Positions 1-7,281 of a stretch of 10,312 nt of DNA are shown piece by piece. The stretch covers positions 1-10,312 of the forward strand of contig VKHC01000663.1 of NCBI GenBank assembly GCA_015143735.1, given 5' to 3'. Every line of letters starts with the position of its first letter. Position 1 is the first letter of the stretch. This DNA comes from Synura sp. LO234KE (taxonomy: Eukaryota; Sar; Synurophyceae; Synurales; Mallomonadaceae). The position numbers and the translations under genes are program-made. The notes beneath the pieces are model-generated. The model had not been told where the DNA came from and searched no databases. It saw only the letters and a list, made by a program, of their open reading frames with translations.

Positions 1-149
1 AGCGGCCAACTCCGAAGGAGTTCTGGTCTTCGTCTGTGTTATAGCGAACTTTCATCTTCAACATCCCGCTGTTCGCGTTGTCGTCATAGCCTTCGTAGAA
101 ATTCGATCCGCTCGAGTTGAATGAAACGGTTCCCACTGTGTACTGGCGA
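1..149 (-). CDS. Possible partial exon of an unrecognised minus-strand gene at the window edge
   Basis: The minus strand is open from an acceptor-like GATGTAG (150-156) to the edge. It reads RQYTVGTVSFNSSGSNFY and then an Asp/Asn/Gly-rich stretch YDDNANSG, followed by MLKMKVRYNTDEDQ. The composition, with many Tyr, Asn, Gly and Asp, suits a secreted or beta-rich domain, but I recognise no family. One other minus frame is also open over most of this stretch, so the support is only the acceptor and the residue pattern. Confidence 0.25.
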
Positions 150-182
150 CTACATCGGTAAGACACATGAGAGGACAAATGA

Positions 183-341
183 AGGGATACAGTATACGAC
201 TACTCCTCCTCTCCCAAAGCGGAGGAAAACAAGGACAGAAAATCCCTTAAAGCTTACGTTGCTACAGTCTTAACCGTTCTTATGCTGCTCCGATCTGATA
301 TCCTATTGATGTGGACAGGCGGATATAGGGACAGATGGTAA
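183..341 (+). CDS. Short plus-strand open stretch with a hydrophobic segment, possible exon
   Basis: This plus-strand frame is open from 183 to a TAA at 339-341. It encodes a polar start (YDYSSSPKAEENKDRK) and then one hydrophobic stretch (AYVATVLTVLMLL) that could span a membrane. Its end coincides with a strong donor, TG/GTAAGT at 338, followed 37 bases later by an acceptor-like TTATAG. Splicing there would also create a stop. No family is recognised, and it may be chance. Confidence 0.15.
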   Translation, partial: RDTVYDYSSSPKAEENKDRKSLKAYVATVLTVLMLLRSDILLMWTGGYRDRW

Positions 342-424
342 GTCGACATTTACAAATCTAAATAAAATTTATAGACAATGCCGCTCTATACTACAAATTG
401 CCGCTGCCCATTAACTATGATATT

Positions 425-705
425 TCAGACCCGAGGATTCAATTTATTTCTGGATATGAATTCAAAAAGAACCAAAGATATTAGCGGACTCCCGCAACGG
501 GCCCATCGATGCACGATTGCTAATCTACCCGACCGCACTGACGTCTCCAATAGATCTCTGGCTGAGTCTTGAACTTCTTCAGGCACCTCTTGGGACCTTG
601 AGCCTTAACATATACGACAAGCAGAGCAGCCGGACAAGCATTTTTGATAAGGTGGAAAACATGTGTAAATTGACGACCAAAAATAAAACGACAGATTTGC
701 CACTC
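425..705 (-). pseudogene. Exon-like remnants resembling the end of a copine vWA region
   Basis: After an acceptor-like ATGATTAG (706-713) the minus strand is open and reads FxxLIKNACPAALLVV. In a different frame, just downstream, it reads EVPEEVQDSARDLLETSVRSG and stays open to TGA at 425-427. Copines end with a segment of the form F-x-N-A-x-x-x-A-L-A followed by a few residues and EVPxQVVxY, so both halves fit, but they lie in different frames. A 29-base GT-AG intron could join them, though it would remove residues normally present. Most of a vWA domain is missing between here and the upstream exons. The plus strand is also open here (460-720), so the call is weak. Confidence 0.2.
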
Positions 706-714
706 CTAATCATA

Positions 715-1292
715 TTATAAATTAAAGTCCGCACCATAGATGCTTCCTCCCCTGGAGATTATCCGCGTGTAAAGCGATCCGAATCTACTCTGAAACGAAT
801 TCGATAAAAGTATTTACAGTCAACACGACTTCAACATACAAAATACGACAATATTATCCACACACACAAGACGAGGCCATGTCCAGGACCAAAATATGGT
901 ATGACCATCAAGTCGTTTCCGTCATACTCAAATAAGCACACGGAACACCACCGTCCTCGAGATATATTTACCTTCGCCTTCGAGTTGGACCTTTTCAACA
1001 AGTCGAACACCCTCGCGTCCACGATTCGAGGAAGGATGAAAGTCTTCTGAATCACCGTCTCTCTCCTGCGGACCGCGTCGAAGAACTCCTCGGTCGATAT
1101 GAAACACTGCCTGTAAACATGCACATCGCGATATGAGAGGAAATCCTGCACACGATACTGGGAGAGAGTGTTCGGAACAGTCATGTACGTAGCGCTGGAA
1201 AGGCAGACTCCGAAAATCGCTCACCCAATGACACTGGTAGATATGCTCTCTTTGCTTTGGGTTCTCAGACGTACAGCCACCATGAGCACAGG
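715..1292 (-). CDS. Candidate downstream exons of the minus-strand gene, C2-like
   Basis: Three exons fit splice consensus and phase: 1225-1292, 972-1194 and 715-789. The introns between them are 1195-1224 (30 bases) and 790-971 (182 bases). The acceptor before the first is CGTCGCAG at 1293. The middle exon is the most convincing. It reads VQDFLSYRDVHVYRQ and then FDAVRRRETVIQKTFILPR, in the pattern of a C2 domain (DxFVxVY, then RTEVIKxTxxP), and ends at an AAG/GTAAAT donor. The last exon reads SRFGSLYTRIISRGG and then GADFNL before TAA at 715-717. The RGGxxxxxADF pattern is faintly like the start of a copine vWA domain (GGCxxxxxxAIDF). A second frame (928-1224) is open across much of the middle exon, so frame choice is not certain. 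Confidence 0.3.
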
Positions 1293-1420
1293 CTGCGACG
1301 AGAGGATGTCAAGTCAACAATATCGTTACCTACGGCTACGGCTTGATCTAGATCAAAGCGAGCACATGAACTTAGATTTCTAAGCATATAATTTTAGAAT
1401 ACTACTTCATTGCTTTTGAA

Positions 1421-1470
1421 AAGTAATTCCCCCCCCCTAAGCCACTTACAGCGAAGGGGGGGCCGTATCC
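1421..1470. repeat. C9/G7 homopolymer pair able to form a hairpin
   Basis: Nine C residues at 1429-1437 and seven G residues at 1456-1462 are separated by 18 bases. They lie inside the proposed 302-base intron or gap between the minus-strand exons at 1595 and 1292. Nothing else is visible in that stretch. Confidence 0.5.
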
Positions 1471-1594
1471 TAATAAACGTCACCAATTATACGCACACTA
1501 GAACGTAATGCATTCGAATTTCAAGACGCGCGACTGCCACATTCTGGTGGAAGATCAATTTCCCTAGCCAACCCTTCCGCCCGCCCGGCCCTAC

Positions 1595-1787
1595 CTTGTC
1601 ATCCTTGGAGAAGCTCTGGAAATCCAGATCCGTTACGTTTGTGATTTTTACTTTCTGCATTCAACCGATAGAGCGTTTAGCGGTTAGTTATGTATGGTAT
1701 ATAAAGGATAAAAAACGAAGACGATGATAGGGGCGGCGTACCTGCACCCTGAAGGGTGGCTTGAAGATCGATGCGGAAGTCCATATC
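1595..1787 (-). CDS. Two candidate small exons continuing the C2-domain gene
   Basis: On the minus strand, exon 1742-1787 is bounded by CACAAG before it and a GTACGC donor after it. Exon 1595-1654 is bounded by a TGCAG acceptor and an AAG/GTAGGG donor. Joined to the previous exon at its GTAATA donor (1952), the phases agree, giving IWTSASIFKPPFRVQ and then KVKITNVTDLDFQSFSKDDK. The second peptide resembles the start of a C2 domain, as in copine C2B (LxxKDxFSKSDPF), though without the following Asp-Pro. A different splice choice for the first exon gives MDFRIDLQATLQGA, also plausible. The exon pair is supported by splice consensus and phase only. Confidence 0.3.
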
Positions 1788-1948
1788 CTTGTGAGCAAAC
1801 AAATTGTGATGACGAGGAAGGTTAAAATAGTATCCCACACACAGAAAGTAAATAAGTGTGGGCATGCTACAAGAGCTTTCCCCTACATGTATTTTAACAA
1901 CTGTAAATGAGTCAGCGGTTATATACATCAATCCTCTACAGATGCGTA

Positions 1949-2759
1949 TTACTTTTTCTTCACAAGTTCTTCATCTGTCTCCTCTGGCGACGAAGCGGAT
2001 CGACTGATATCCGGCACACAGTTGAGTAGTCTATTCAAAATAACAAATTAAATTATAACATTTACCATAAGTTGAGGTCCAGAAATACGGATGTATTCTC
2101 CAGCAAAGATCCAGACACATTGTAGAAACCTTTGGCTGAAAGCTTAATCAAATAGGAGCTGATCTTAGATTCTATCACTGGATTTCGCGATCGGAATTCG
2201 TCTATATCTGGTGGGACCTCAGGCAAGAATCTAGGAGGGGTCTCCTATAACAAAATTTCGGATTCAGCGATAACGCGAGCGAATGGAGACAGAAGAAGAA
2301 GATTACCATAGTTGAAACAACGGATTTTAGCTCCAGGGAAGAATACTTGATTTTCAAGAAGCCCAGAATATCGTTACCTCGACGAACAGGAATAGTAGGC
2401 GAAATTAAGATATCTACAATGAACACTTGTACGCTGGCAAACAAATAACCTTCCCCAATGCTCATTTTATCATTATCATAAATCTCAAATATTATACTCT
2501 GATTGTCATTTATGCCGGCGAGATATAAAACTCTTATTGGACGGGGAAAGCGTAGGACACTAGAATTTAGAATAGTGTCAGTTTTCCCGAGCACTTCAAA
2601 ATTATTATTATTTTCTATATTAGATTTCACATAGATGAAAGCGTCAAATTCTCGTGGACCCTCCAAGGTCAAATAAAACTTTATTACGGGATATAACACC
2701 CTGAAGTTTTTCCTCTTCGTATCAGCTTTCTTCGAGACCATCACATTTTCGTAGTCCAT
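1949..2759 (-). CDS. C2-domain protein, copine-like N-terminal part, spliced
   Basis: The open frame from ATG at 2759 has a C2-like core. DAFIYVKS is followed by FEVLGKTDTILNSSVLRF and then SIIFEIYDNDK. This is the order seen in copine C2 domains, which bind phospholipid with calcium (DPFVVVY, then EVGRTEVIKNxLNP, then LRFEVYDxD). The exon runs to 2307. A 62-base GT-AG intron (2245-2306) leads to exon 2066-2244, which reads ETPPRFLPEVPPDIDEF and then a possible second C2 start, YLIKLSAKGFYNVSGSLLEN. A second 62-base intron (2004-2065, phase 2) leads to RSASSPEETDEELVKKK and a TAA at 1949-1951, unless the donor-like GTAATA at 1952 extends the gene. A further 36-base GT-AG segment (2414-2449) inside the first exon is in frame and may or may not be removed. 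The acidic Ca-binding residues are poorly kept, so lipid binding is uncertain. C2 call moderate; copine subfamily tentative. Confidence 0.5.
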
Positions 2760-2929
2760 TTAACTAATTCTCCGAATTCAATTTGCAGAAAATCTATGAT
2801 TTCGTTTTCGCCCAAACTGTAACAGAGAAGCACGAGCCTATTTTGTCTACATTTGTTCAGAAGCTCCAAACAAAAAAACGACCCTTCGTGCAACGCGTTA
2901 TCAAATCAGACTTCAATCACATTTGCAAT
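2760..2929. promoter_or_regulatory. Divergent intergenic region between the copine-like gene and mutS2
   Basis: The proposed start codons of the two genes (2759 on minus, 2930 on plus) lie only about 170 bases apart and point away from each other, so both 5' leaders and promoters must share this stretch. No clear TATA box or other motif stands out. A pyrimidine-poor but acceptor-like TTTGCAG lies at 2783-2789. It could end an intron in a mutS2 5' leader, since the plus frame is open from there but contains no ATG before 2930. Confidence 0.35.
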
Positions 2930-3106
2930 ATGTTTTTCTTACTTCGGGCTATTTTCCTATTGGTTTTCTTCGCTCAATCTTGCAGTTATATAAGTACAGC
3001 TAATAATGCTCCCCCAAAAACTGTGAATTTGAGAAGCAGGATAACAGTGATATTAAGTACCATTTTAGATTTCGATATTTCTATTACGGAACGTACAACG
3101 TCTTGT
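2930..3106 (+). other. Bipartite N-terminal targeting presequence of MutS2 (signal peptide plus transit-like region)
   Basis: The first in-frame ATG is followed by a short hydrophobic core (residues 2-15, rich in F, L, V, I, with one Arg at 6), then AQSCS as a plausible signal-peptidase site near residue 19. The next 40 residues contain several Lys/Arg, Ser and Thr (PPKTVNLRSR at 28-37) before the conserved MutS2 core. This order of signal peptide and then a basic hydroxylated stretch is what nuclear-encoded plastid proteins carry in algae with secondary plastids. No diatom-type ASAFAP motif with Phe at +1 is present; the residue after the predicted cut is Tyr. The targeting conclusion is an inference. 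Confidence 0.55.
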
Positions 3107-6100
3107 TTAGATTTTAACGTAATATTAGAGTATTTGGAAAATCAAAGCATTACTGTTCTTGGAAGAAATCTTGCTCAAAATTCTAATTATGATGAAATTG
3201 ATGACATTAAGAGAGCATACCAAATGGTGGAAGAGTTGTCGTTCCATCTGGACTATATTCCACTGCGGAGTCCAATGGATATCTTGTCAGTGCTTAGATC
3301 TATTGAAATAGGAGCTGCCCTAGAGCGTGAAAGTCTCGCTGAATTTGCTGCCACTATCGAAGAAATTAATGAATTGAAACGTTACCTGGATGAAAATGTG
3401 GAGACCTTGACACTCTTTACCAATCATTCAGCAAATATGTCTCTACCCGAATCGCTCACAAATTTGTTTCATCAAGCATTCGATGAGGAAAATAATCTTA
3501 ATGGTAAAAAATTTCCTATAATAGGTACACTTCGAAGAAGTGTTGATAGTTTGAGATCTCGCATTCTGAACACAATCCAATCCGTCATTCGATCCCCGGC
3601 GATGAAAGAGAAGATTGCTGACAGGTATTATCCAACAGATCATACATAGTTGGTAGCGGTTCGCTGCCTTTGCATTATATGGCCATTAGGTTAAAACGAA
3701 CATTGGCGAGTGCTCGCTCCTTGATTTGACCTCTCCTCACCCTACAAACAAAATTCCATAACACTATCTGACGTCGTCAGCTTGTATCCTGCAGTGGTTA
3801 TATGGAGATAGACGGTCGTTTTTGCATCGCCCTGTACAACACGTACAAGCGGGGGGCGGGGATCGTGCACTCGACCTCCAATACAGGGCGCACGGTTTAC
3901 GTAGAACCGTTTGAGGTGAGCTCAAGAAATTTTGTTGATCTCACAATTTGTATCGCTTGATTCCAGAACCCGGTGCCCATTTCAAAGTCGAATTCAATAT
4001 ACCGTCGAGAAATATTTTATAGTTCATTCATTCAGTTTCAATAAACATATAATTAGCTCCAATTCCTGTGACTGAAACAGGTGGTGGACATGACCAACGA
4101 GCTGAAGTCCCTGCATGAGGAGCTAAAGAACGAAGAGAATAAGGTAGGTACACCAGGACCGTGACCGCGGCCTGGGCGAAGGACCACAGTGTTTGCATGT
4201 ACTCTGCAATTACTGACTACTTCCGATTTGACTGTACTTACCCGCGTCTGTGTCTGTTTGTCACAGGTATTATTTGAGATGTGTAAGATGATTGCAGACC
4301 ACAAGGAGGAATTGAAGGTGACTCTAGAGGCGGTGGCCCAAGTGGACGTATTTCGGGCGAAGGCCAAGCTCGGCGCTTGCGTCAAGGGAACCATACCAGA
4401 GGTGAGTCACTTGTGATATACGGATGTGATTCGCAGTATTCTCTCGTCTGTGGAGATGAAATCGTCTTTCGCGTTTCTCCACCGACGTGTTCCTCACCGA
4501 TACGCGACGAGGGACAGAGATGTGGATTGGAAGTGGAATACAATACAACGATAACGAGCGTATATGTGTGGGACTACGTTTGTTCGGGGGACAGGTGGGT
4601 CTGGAGGGCGAGCTGCATTGCAAGGACGCCCGTCATCCGGTGTTAGCGATCCGAGGGGCGGCGAGTGTGGTGGGGAACGACCTGGACCTCGGGGCGGACA
4701 CCAAGGCCCTGGTGATCTCTGGTCCCAACGCAGGAGGAAAGACGGTGGTTTTGAAGACTGCGGGGCTCTTCGCTCTTATGGTGCGACACGCCATTCCCAT
4801 CCCGGTGAGTCTTAGGGAATGAAGAAGGGGGACGGGAGGGGACGAGTGGAGTAGGGTAGGGTAAACCGGCACGACATGCAATATCTGTGGGCCTGGGTAC
4901 TGTGGTTAACTCAATCTTATTTAGGCCTTTTAATGAGATTAGAATGAATGGATAGTGCAAGCTCACCAGATTCCGAAACGCCCTCGTCATCTATTTTCCC
5001 ATAGAATGTTCGCGAACTACATTTCTTTATCTGTCCATCTACCATTGTCTGTCTCCCGGTCGCTCAGGCGAAACGTGGCGCTCGTGTGGATTTTATGAAT
5101 GTCATGGCCGACATTGGAGACATGCAGTCGGTGTCCAGTGACCTGTCTACTTTCTCGGGACACCTCGTTGTGTGTCGAGAGATGCTTAGACACGCGCGGG
5201 TCAGCGCTGCTACTCCGCTTGTGTTGCTGGACGAGATTGGGACCGGGACAGATCCTGCTCAGGGTGCAGCCTTGGCACAAGCAGTGCTGGAAGAGCTCCT
5301 CGACGCCGGCTCCAGGGTGAGGTGGAAGGAGGCGGAGTTCTATCACTCATCACTCTTCTCCTCCAATTCAACTTCGTTCGCTTATCCTGTATCATTCTAG
5401 TCGACTCGAGGATTCGATGACATAGTCGGTCCTGTTCCATGGTATGTTGCGTCCTTTAGGTTATCGTCACCACGCACTACCAACGCGTGAAGGAGCTCGC
5501 GGCGAAAGATGAACGGTTTCGCATTGCAGCGATGGAGTTCATCGATAACCGACCGACATATCGACTGCGCATGGGATCCGTAGGAGAGTCCTACGCGCTG
5601 GAGGCGGGTCGTCGGATGGGCCTCCCGGAGCACGTGCTGGAGCGCGCCACGAGTTTGCTAGACAATGAAAGTCAGATATTGTTATCCCTGCAGAAGAAGT
5701 TAGAGGAAGAGACAAGTGCTATGCAGAAGTTACAGATTGAGTTAAGTGCGCGAATAAAAGAAATGGAATTGCGAGAGGAGGCGATAGAAGAGATACGAAA
5801 AGAAATGAAGACGGAGGTGGCCAGGATCAAGGACGGTCAAACGGAGGAGTTTCTTAAAGAATTACGTGAGAAGGAAAGTGAACTCGAAAATATGATTCAA
5901 GCAGTTCAAGAGATGATGTTGAAGACTGAGATATCGAAATCGGATAAAGAGAGAGTGATTGAGGATGTGAAACTGGCGATGAAGGACATGAGGCAGAAGG
6001 CAGAGATCGAGTTGGTTGAGAGGGACGCTGGAGATATCGCGACCCCGCTGACACCGGGAGAGCCCATAGAGGAGGGCATCACACTCGTGATTTTGGAACG

Positions 6101-6746
6101 AGGAAGTCTGTTTGGTTATCAAGGTATTGTAACTCGTAAAAATAAAGGCAGAGGAAGGGTGCAGTTGCGAGTGGCTGGTGCGGAAATAAAGATGGAGAGG
6201 CATTTGTTAGGATATCCGATTAAAAGTGGGTTAGCAAGTATACTCTATGGCTCTACTGTGGCAGGCAACAAAAATCCTATAGACGTCTCTGAAATTAAGA
6301 ATATAGACGAATTGGGACTCTCTGCTAAAGACAGGCGCATGTTGGAGATACTCCGTGATGAGTTGGTGGACCCAGATAAGTTGGGGAGTAAGGGGAAAAA
6401 GACTCAGCGACAAGAGAAACTGATTGGGTTGAGGGCTCAAAGCAATACTCTAGATATTAAAGGCTTACCTATAACAGAGGCGCAAGCAAAGACGATGGAA
6501 TATTTGGCGCAACTGATCGACGGGGACTCAAGCGGAGGCAGTAAACGAAGCAGTGGTGCAGGTCAGCCTAATGTCATATATTTACATCACGGAAACAAGA
6601 AAGATGGTGATATTGTGAAGCCGAAGCTGAGGTCGTGGTTAAAAAGGAATCCACTAGTCAGGAGACTGGGCCCGGCGGAATTATCTGATGGTGGTGATGC
6701 TTATACCGTAGTTGAACTTCAACTCGACCACACTGAAATAGTTTGA
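2930..6746 (+). CDS. mutS2: MutS2-family DNA recombination ATPase, nuclear-encoded, seven exons, probably organelle-targeted
   Basis: MutS2 proteins are MutS-like ATPases that bind branched DNA and limit recombination. Exon model: 2930-3624, 3795-3915, 4081-4143, 4267-4401, 4595-4804, 5068-5316, 5460-6746. All six introns are GT-AG; the first is phase 2 and the rest phase 0. The joined frame has 919 codons plus TGA. Residues 1-19 are a signal peptide and about 20-59 resemble a transit peptide. The MutS2 core starts near LDF at 60 and runs through the clamp region with DGRFCIALYN and VYVEPFEVVDMTNEL (about 238-282). The P-loop GPNAGGKT is at 381-388, the signature DLSTFSGH at 433-440, Walker B LVLLDE at 459-464, DEIGTGTDP at 463-471 and TTHY at 495-498. 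A coiled coil follows at about 564-683, a KOW-like segment at about 697-745, and a degenerate Smr domain at 820-915. The start is the first in-frame ATG and opens directly on the signal peptide. Bacterial homologues are about 780 residues; the excess is the presequence plus insertions near the C terminus. The family call is very secure; exact splice sites rest on phase and consensus. Confidence 0.93.
4721..5316 (+). other. MutS-type ATPase active-site segment spread over exons 5 and 6
   Basis: Exon 5 carries the P-loop GPNAGGKT from 4721, with the typical following helix TVVLKTAGLFALM. Exon 6 carries ADIGDMQS, the signature serine stretch DLSTFSGH, and Walker B with the catalytic glutamate (LVLLDE, starting at 5218), followed by IGTGTDPAQGAALA. 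The His switch TTHY is the start of exon 7. Every ATPase motif of the family is intact, so this subunit should hydrolyse ATP. The intron between the two exons (4805-5067, 263 bases) falls just after the IPIP turn. Confidence 0.9.
6444..6743 (+). other. C-terminal Smr-like domain of MutS2, with degenerate motifs and an insertion
   Basis: Smr domains of MutS2 are endonuclease or RNA-binding modules marked by LDLRG/LDLHG near the start and HGxGTG in the middle. Here residues 822-826 read LDIKG and the second motif reads HGNKKDGD (868-875), so the glycine spacing of HGxGTG is lost. Between the first helix (TEAQAKTMEYLAQLI) and the central strand NVIYLHHG is a Gly/Ser-rich insertion of about 15 residues. 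The end of the domain is well kept: LRSWLKRNPLVRRLGPAE, then GGDAYTVVELQ. The fold is therefore probably present, but nuclease activity is doubtful. Confidence 0.75.
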
Positions 6747-7034
6747 CATAAAAAATTTAGATGATGCATATCCCTCCTGAAGTACTAACTTAATTAGGTT
6801 AATCACAATAAAAGAATTTTAATTGTTCTTATTTAAGTGTGATAGTCCATGTAGCCGCAGGTCGATTTGGTCTATTACTAGATACGTGCCTTGCATCTCC
6901 TACACCCTCTTGAGGCCTTGACCCATAAAAACAATGCATAGGCCCCTTCGGGAGCGTAGTCTTCCTAGTGCGCTCTGTCGTACGATAACGCTAGCAGCAA
7001 AGGTCGTAGTAGTTACACTATGGACTTCTATTCT
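6747..7034. other. mutS2 3' UTR and spacer
   Basis: After the mutS2 stop the sequence is A/T-rich to about 6840, including the poly(A) signal, then of mixed composition up to the first repeat copy. No open frame of note, RNA gene or motif was seen. Confidence 0.5.
6807..6812 (+). terminator. Candidate poly(A) signal AATAAA for mutS2
   Basis: A canonical AATAAA hexamer lies 61 bases after the mutS2 stop codon, in an A/T-rich stretch. Whether this organism uses that hexamer is not known, but the spacing is sensible for a short 3' UTR. Confidence 0.4.
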
Positions 7035-7281
7035 AACAAGCAATATCCTCCTACTGAGCGGGGGAGCAAGAACAAGTTCTTAAGCTCCAAGTGAAGTCAC
7101 CTGCTGGGCGTGGTTCGCTCATCTCTACTTGGTCGCGTGCTTCGCAAGCAATGTGGTACATTGTAGCAGAGTGGGTGTGGCACTACTTTCTGCTGTGCAG
7201 TTGTGGGTTCTCGCTTCAATACTGCGTCATTCTTGACTACTTGTATGGTAGTATTACCCACCACTCTCATCCTTGTCTTAG
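7035..7281 (+). repeat. Dispersed repeat, copy 1
   Basis: This stretch matches 8942-9177 in the same orientation over its whole length, with substitutions and small gaps. Long shared blocks include GGGGGAGCAAGAACAAG, the block TCACCTGCTGGGCGTGGTTC, and the tail TCTTGACTACTTGT then AGTATTACCCA. Both copies begin near AAYAAGCAATAT and end at a pyrimidine-rich CTCATCCTT followed by TAG. The indels between copies include a 2-base one (ACTTGGTCG against ACTTGTGGTCG), so no shared reading frame is maintained. A sequence TAGCAGAGTGG matches the Pol III box A consensus, but the box B candidate GGTTCTCGCTT about 40 bases on is poor. There are no terminal inverted repeats or obvious target duplications. 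It is probably a small non-autonomous element or an intron-borne repeat. Confidence 0.8.
7064..7087. repeat. Conserved hairpin in repeat copy 1
   Basis: The inverted repeat AAGAAC-AA-GTTCTT is extended by GAGC on the left and GCTC on the right, with a two-base bulge. The same 24 bases are unchanged in copy 2 (8968-8991), although the bases immediately upstream differ between copies. Confidence 0.6.

Noticed and set aside
460-720. Plus-strand frame with NGPIDARLLIYPT that briefly suggested the E2F marked-box motif GPIDVLL
   Set aside because: The order of other motifs is wrong, there is no DNA-binding domain nearby, and the likeness is a short string only.
831-1383. Other long frames overlapping the minus-strand exon (928-1224 minus, 1168-1383 plus)
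   Set aside because: They overlap the frame that fits splice phase and a C2-like pattern, and show no family motif. The 928-1224 frame cannot be excluded completely.
1595-1787. Resemblance of MDFRIDLQATLQGA...NVTDL to the start of UPF0587/DUF866 proteins
   Set aside because: The zinc-binding CxxC pairs and the following conserved part are not found in the downstream exons, and another splice choice fits the phase with canonical sites.
2783-2929. Extension of mutS2 upstream of 2930 in the open frame
   Set aside because: The frame is open but has no ATG before 2930, and the signal peptide begins exactly at that ATG. It is best read as 5' leader.
4053-5633. Many antisense and off-frame open stretches across the mutS2 exons and introns
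   Set aside because: They are shadows of the strong mutS2 coding frame or lie in introns, and none has recognisable motifs.
5854-6440. Minus-strand open frames opposite mutS2 exon 7
   Set aside because: The plus frame here is the clearly coding coiled-coil and KOW-like part. The antisense peptides have low-complexity Ser/Leu composition expected from the reverse of Glu/Lys-rich codons.
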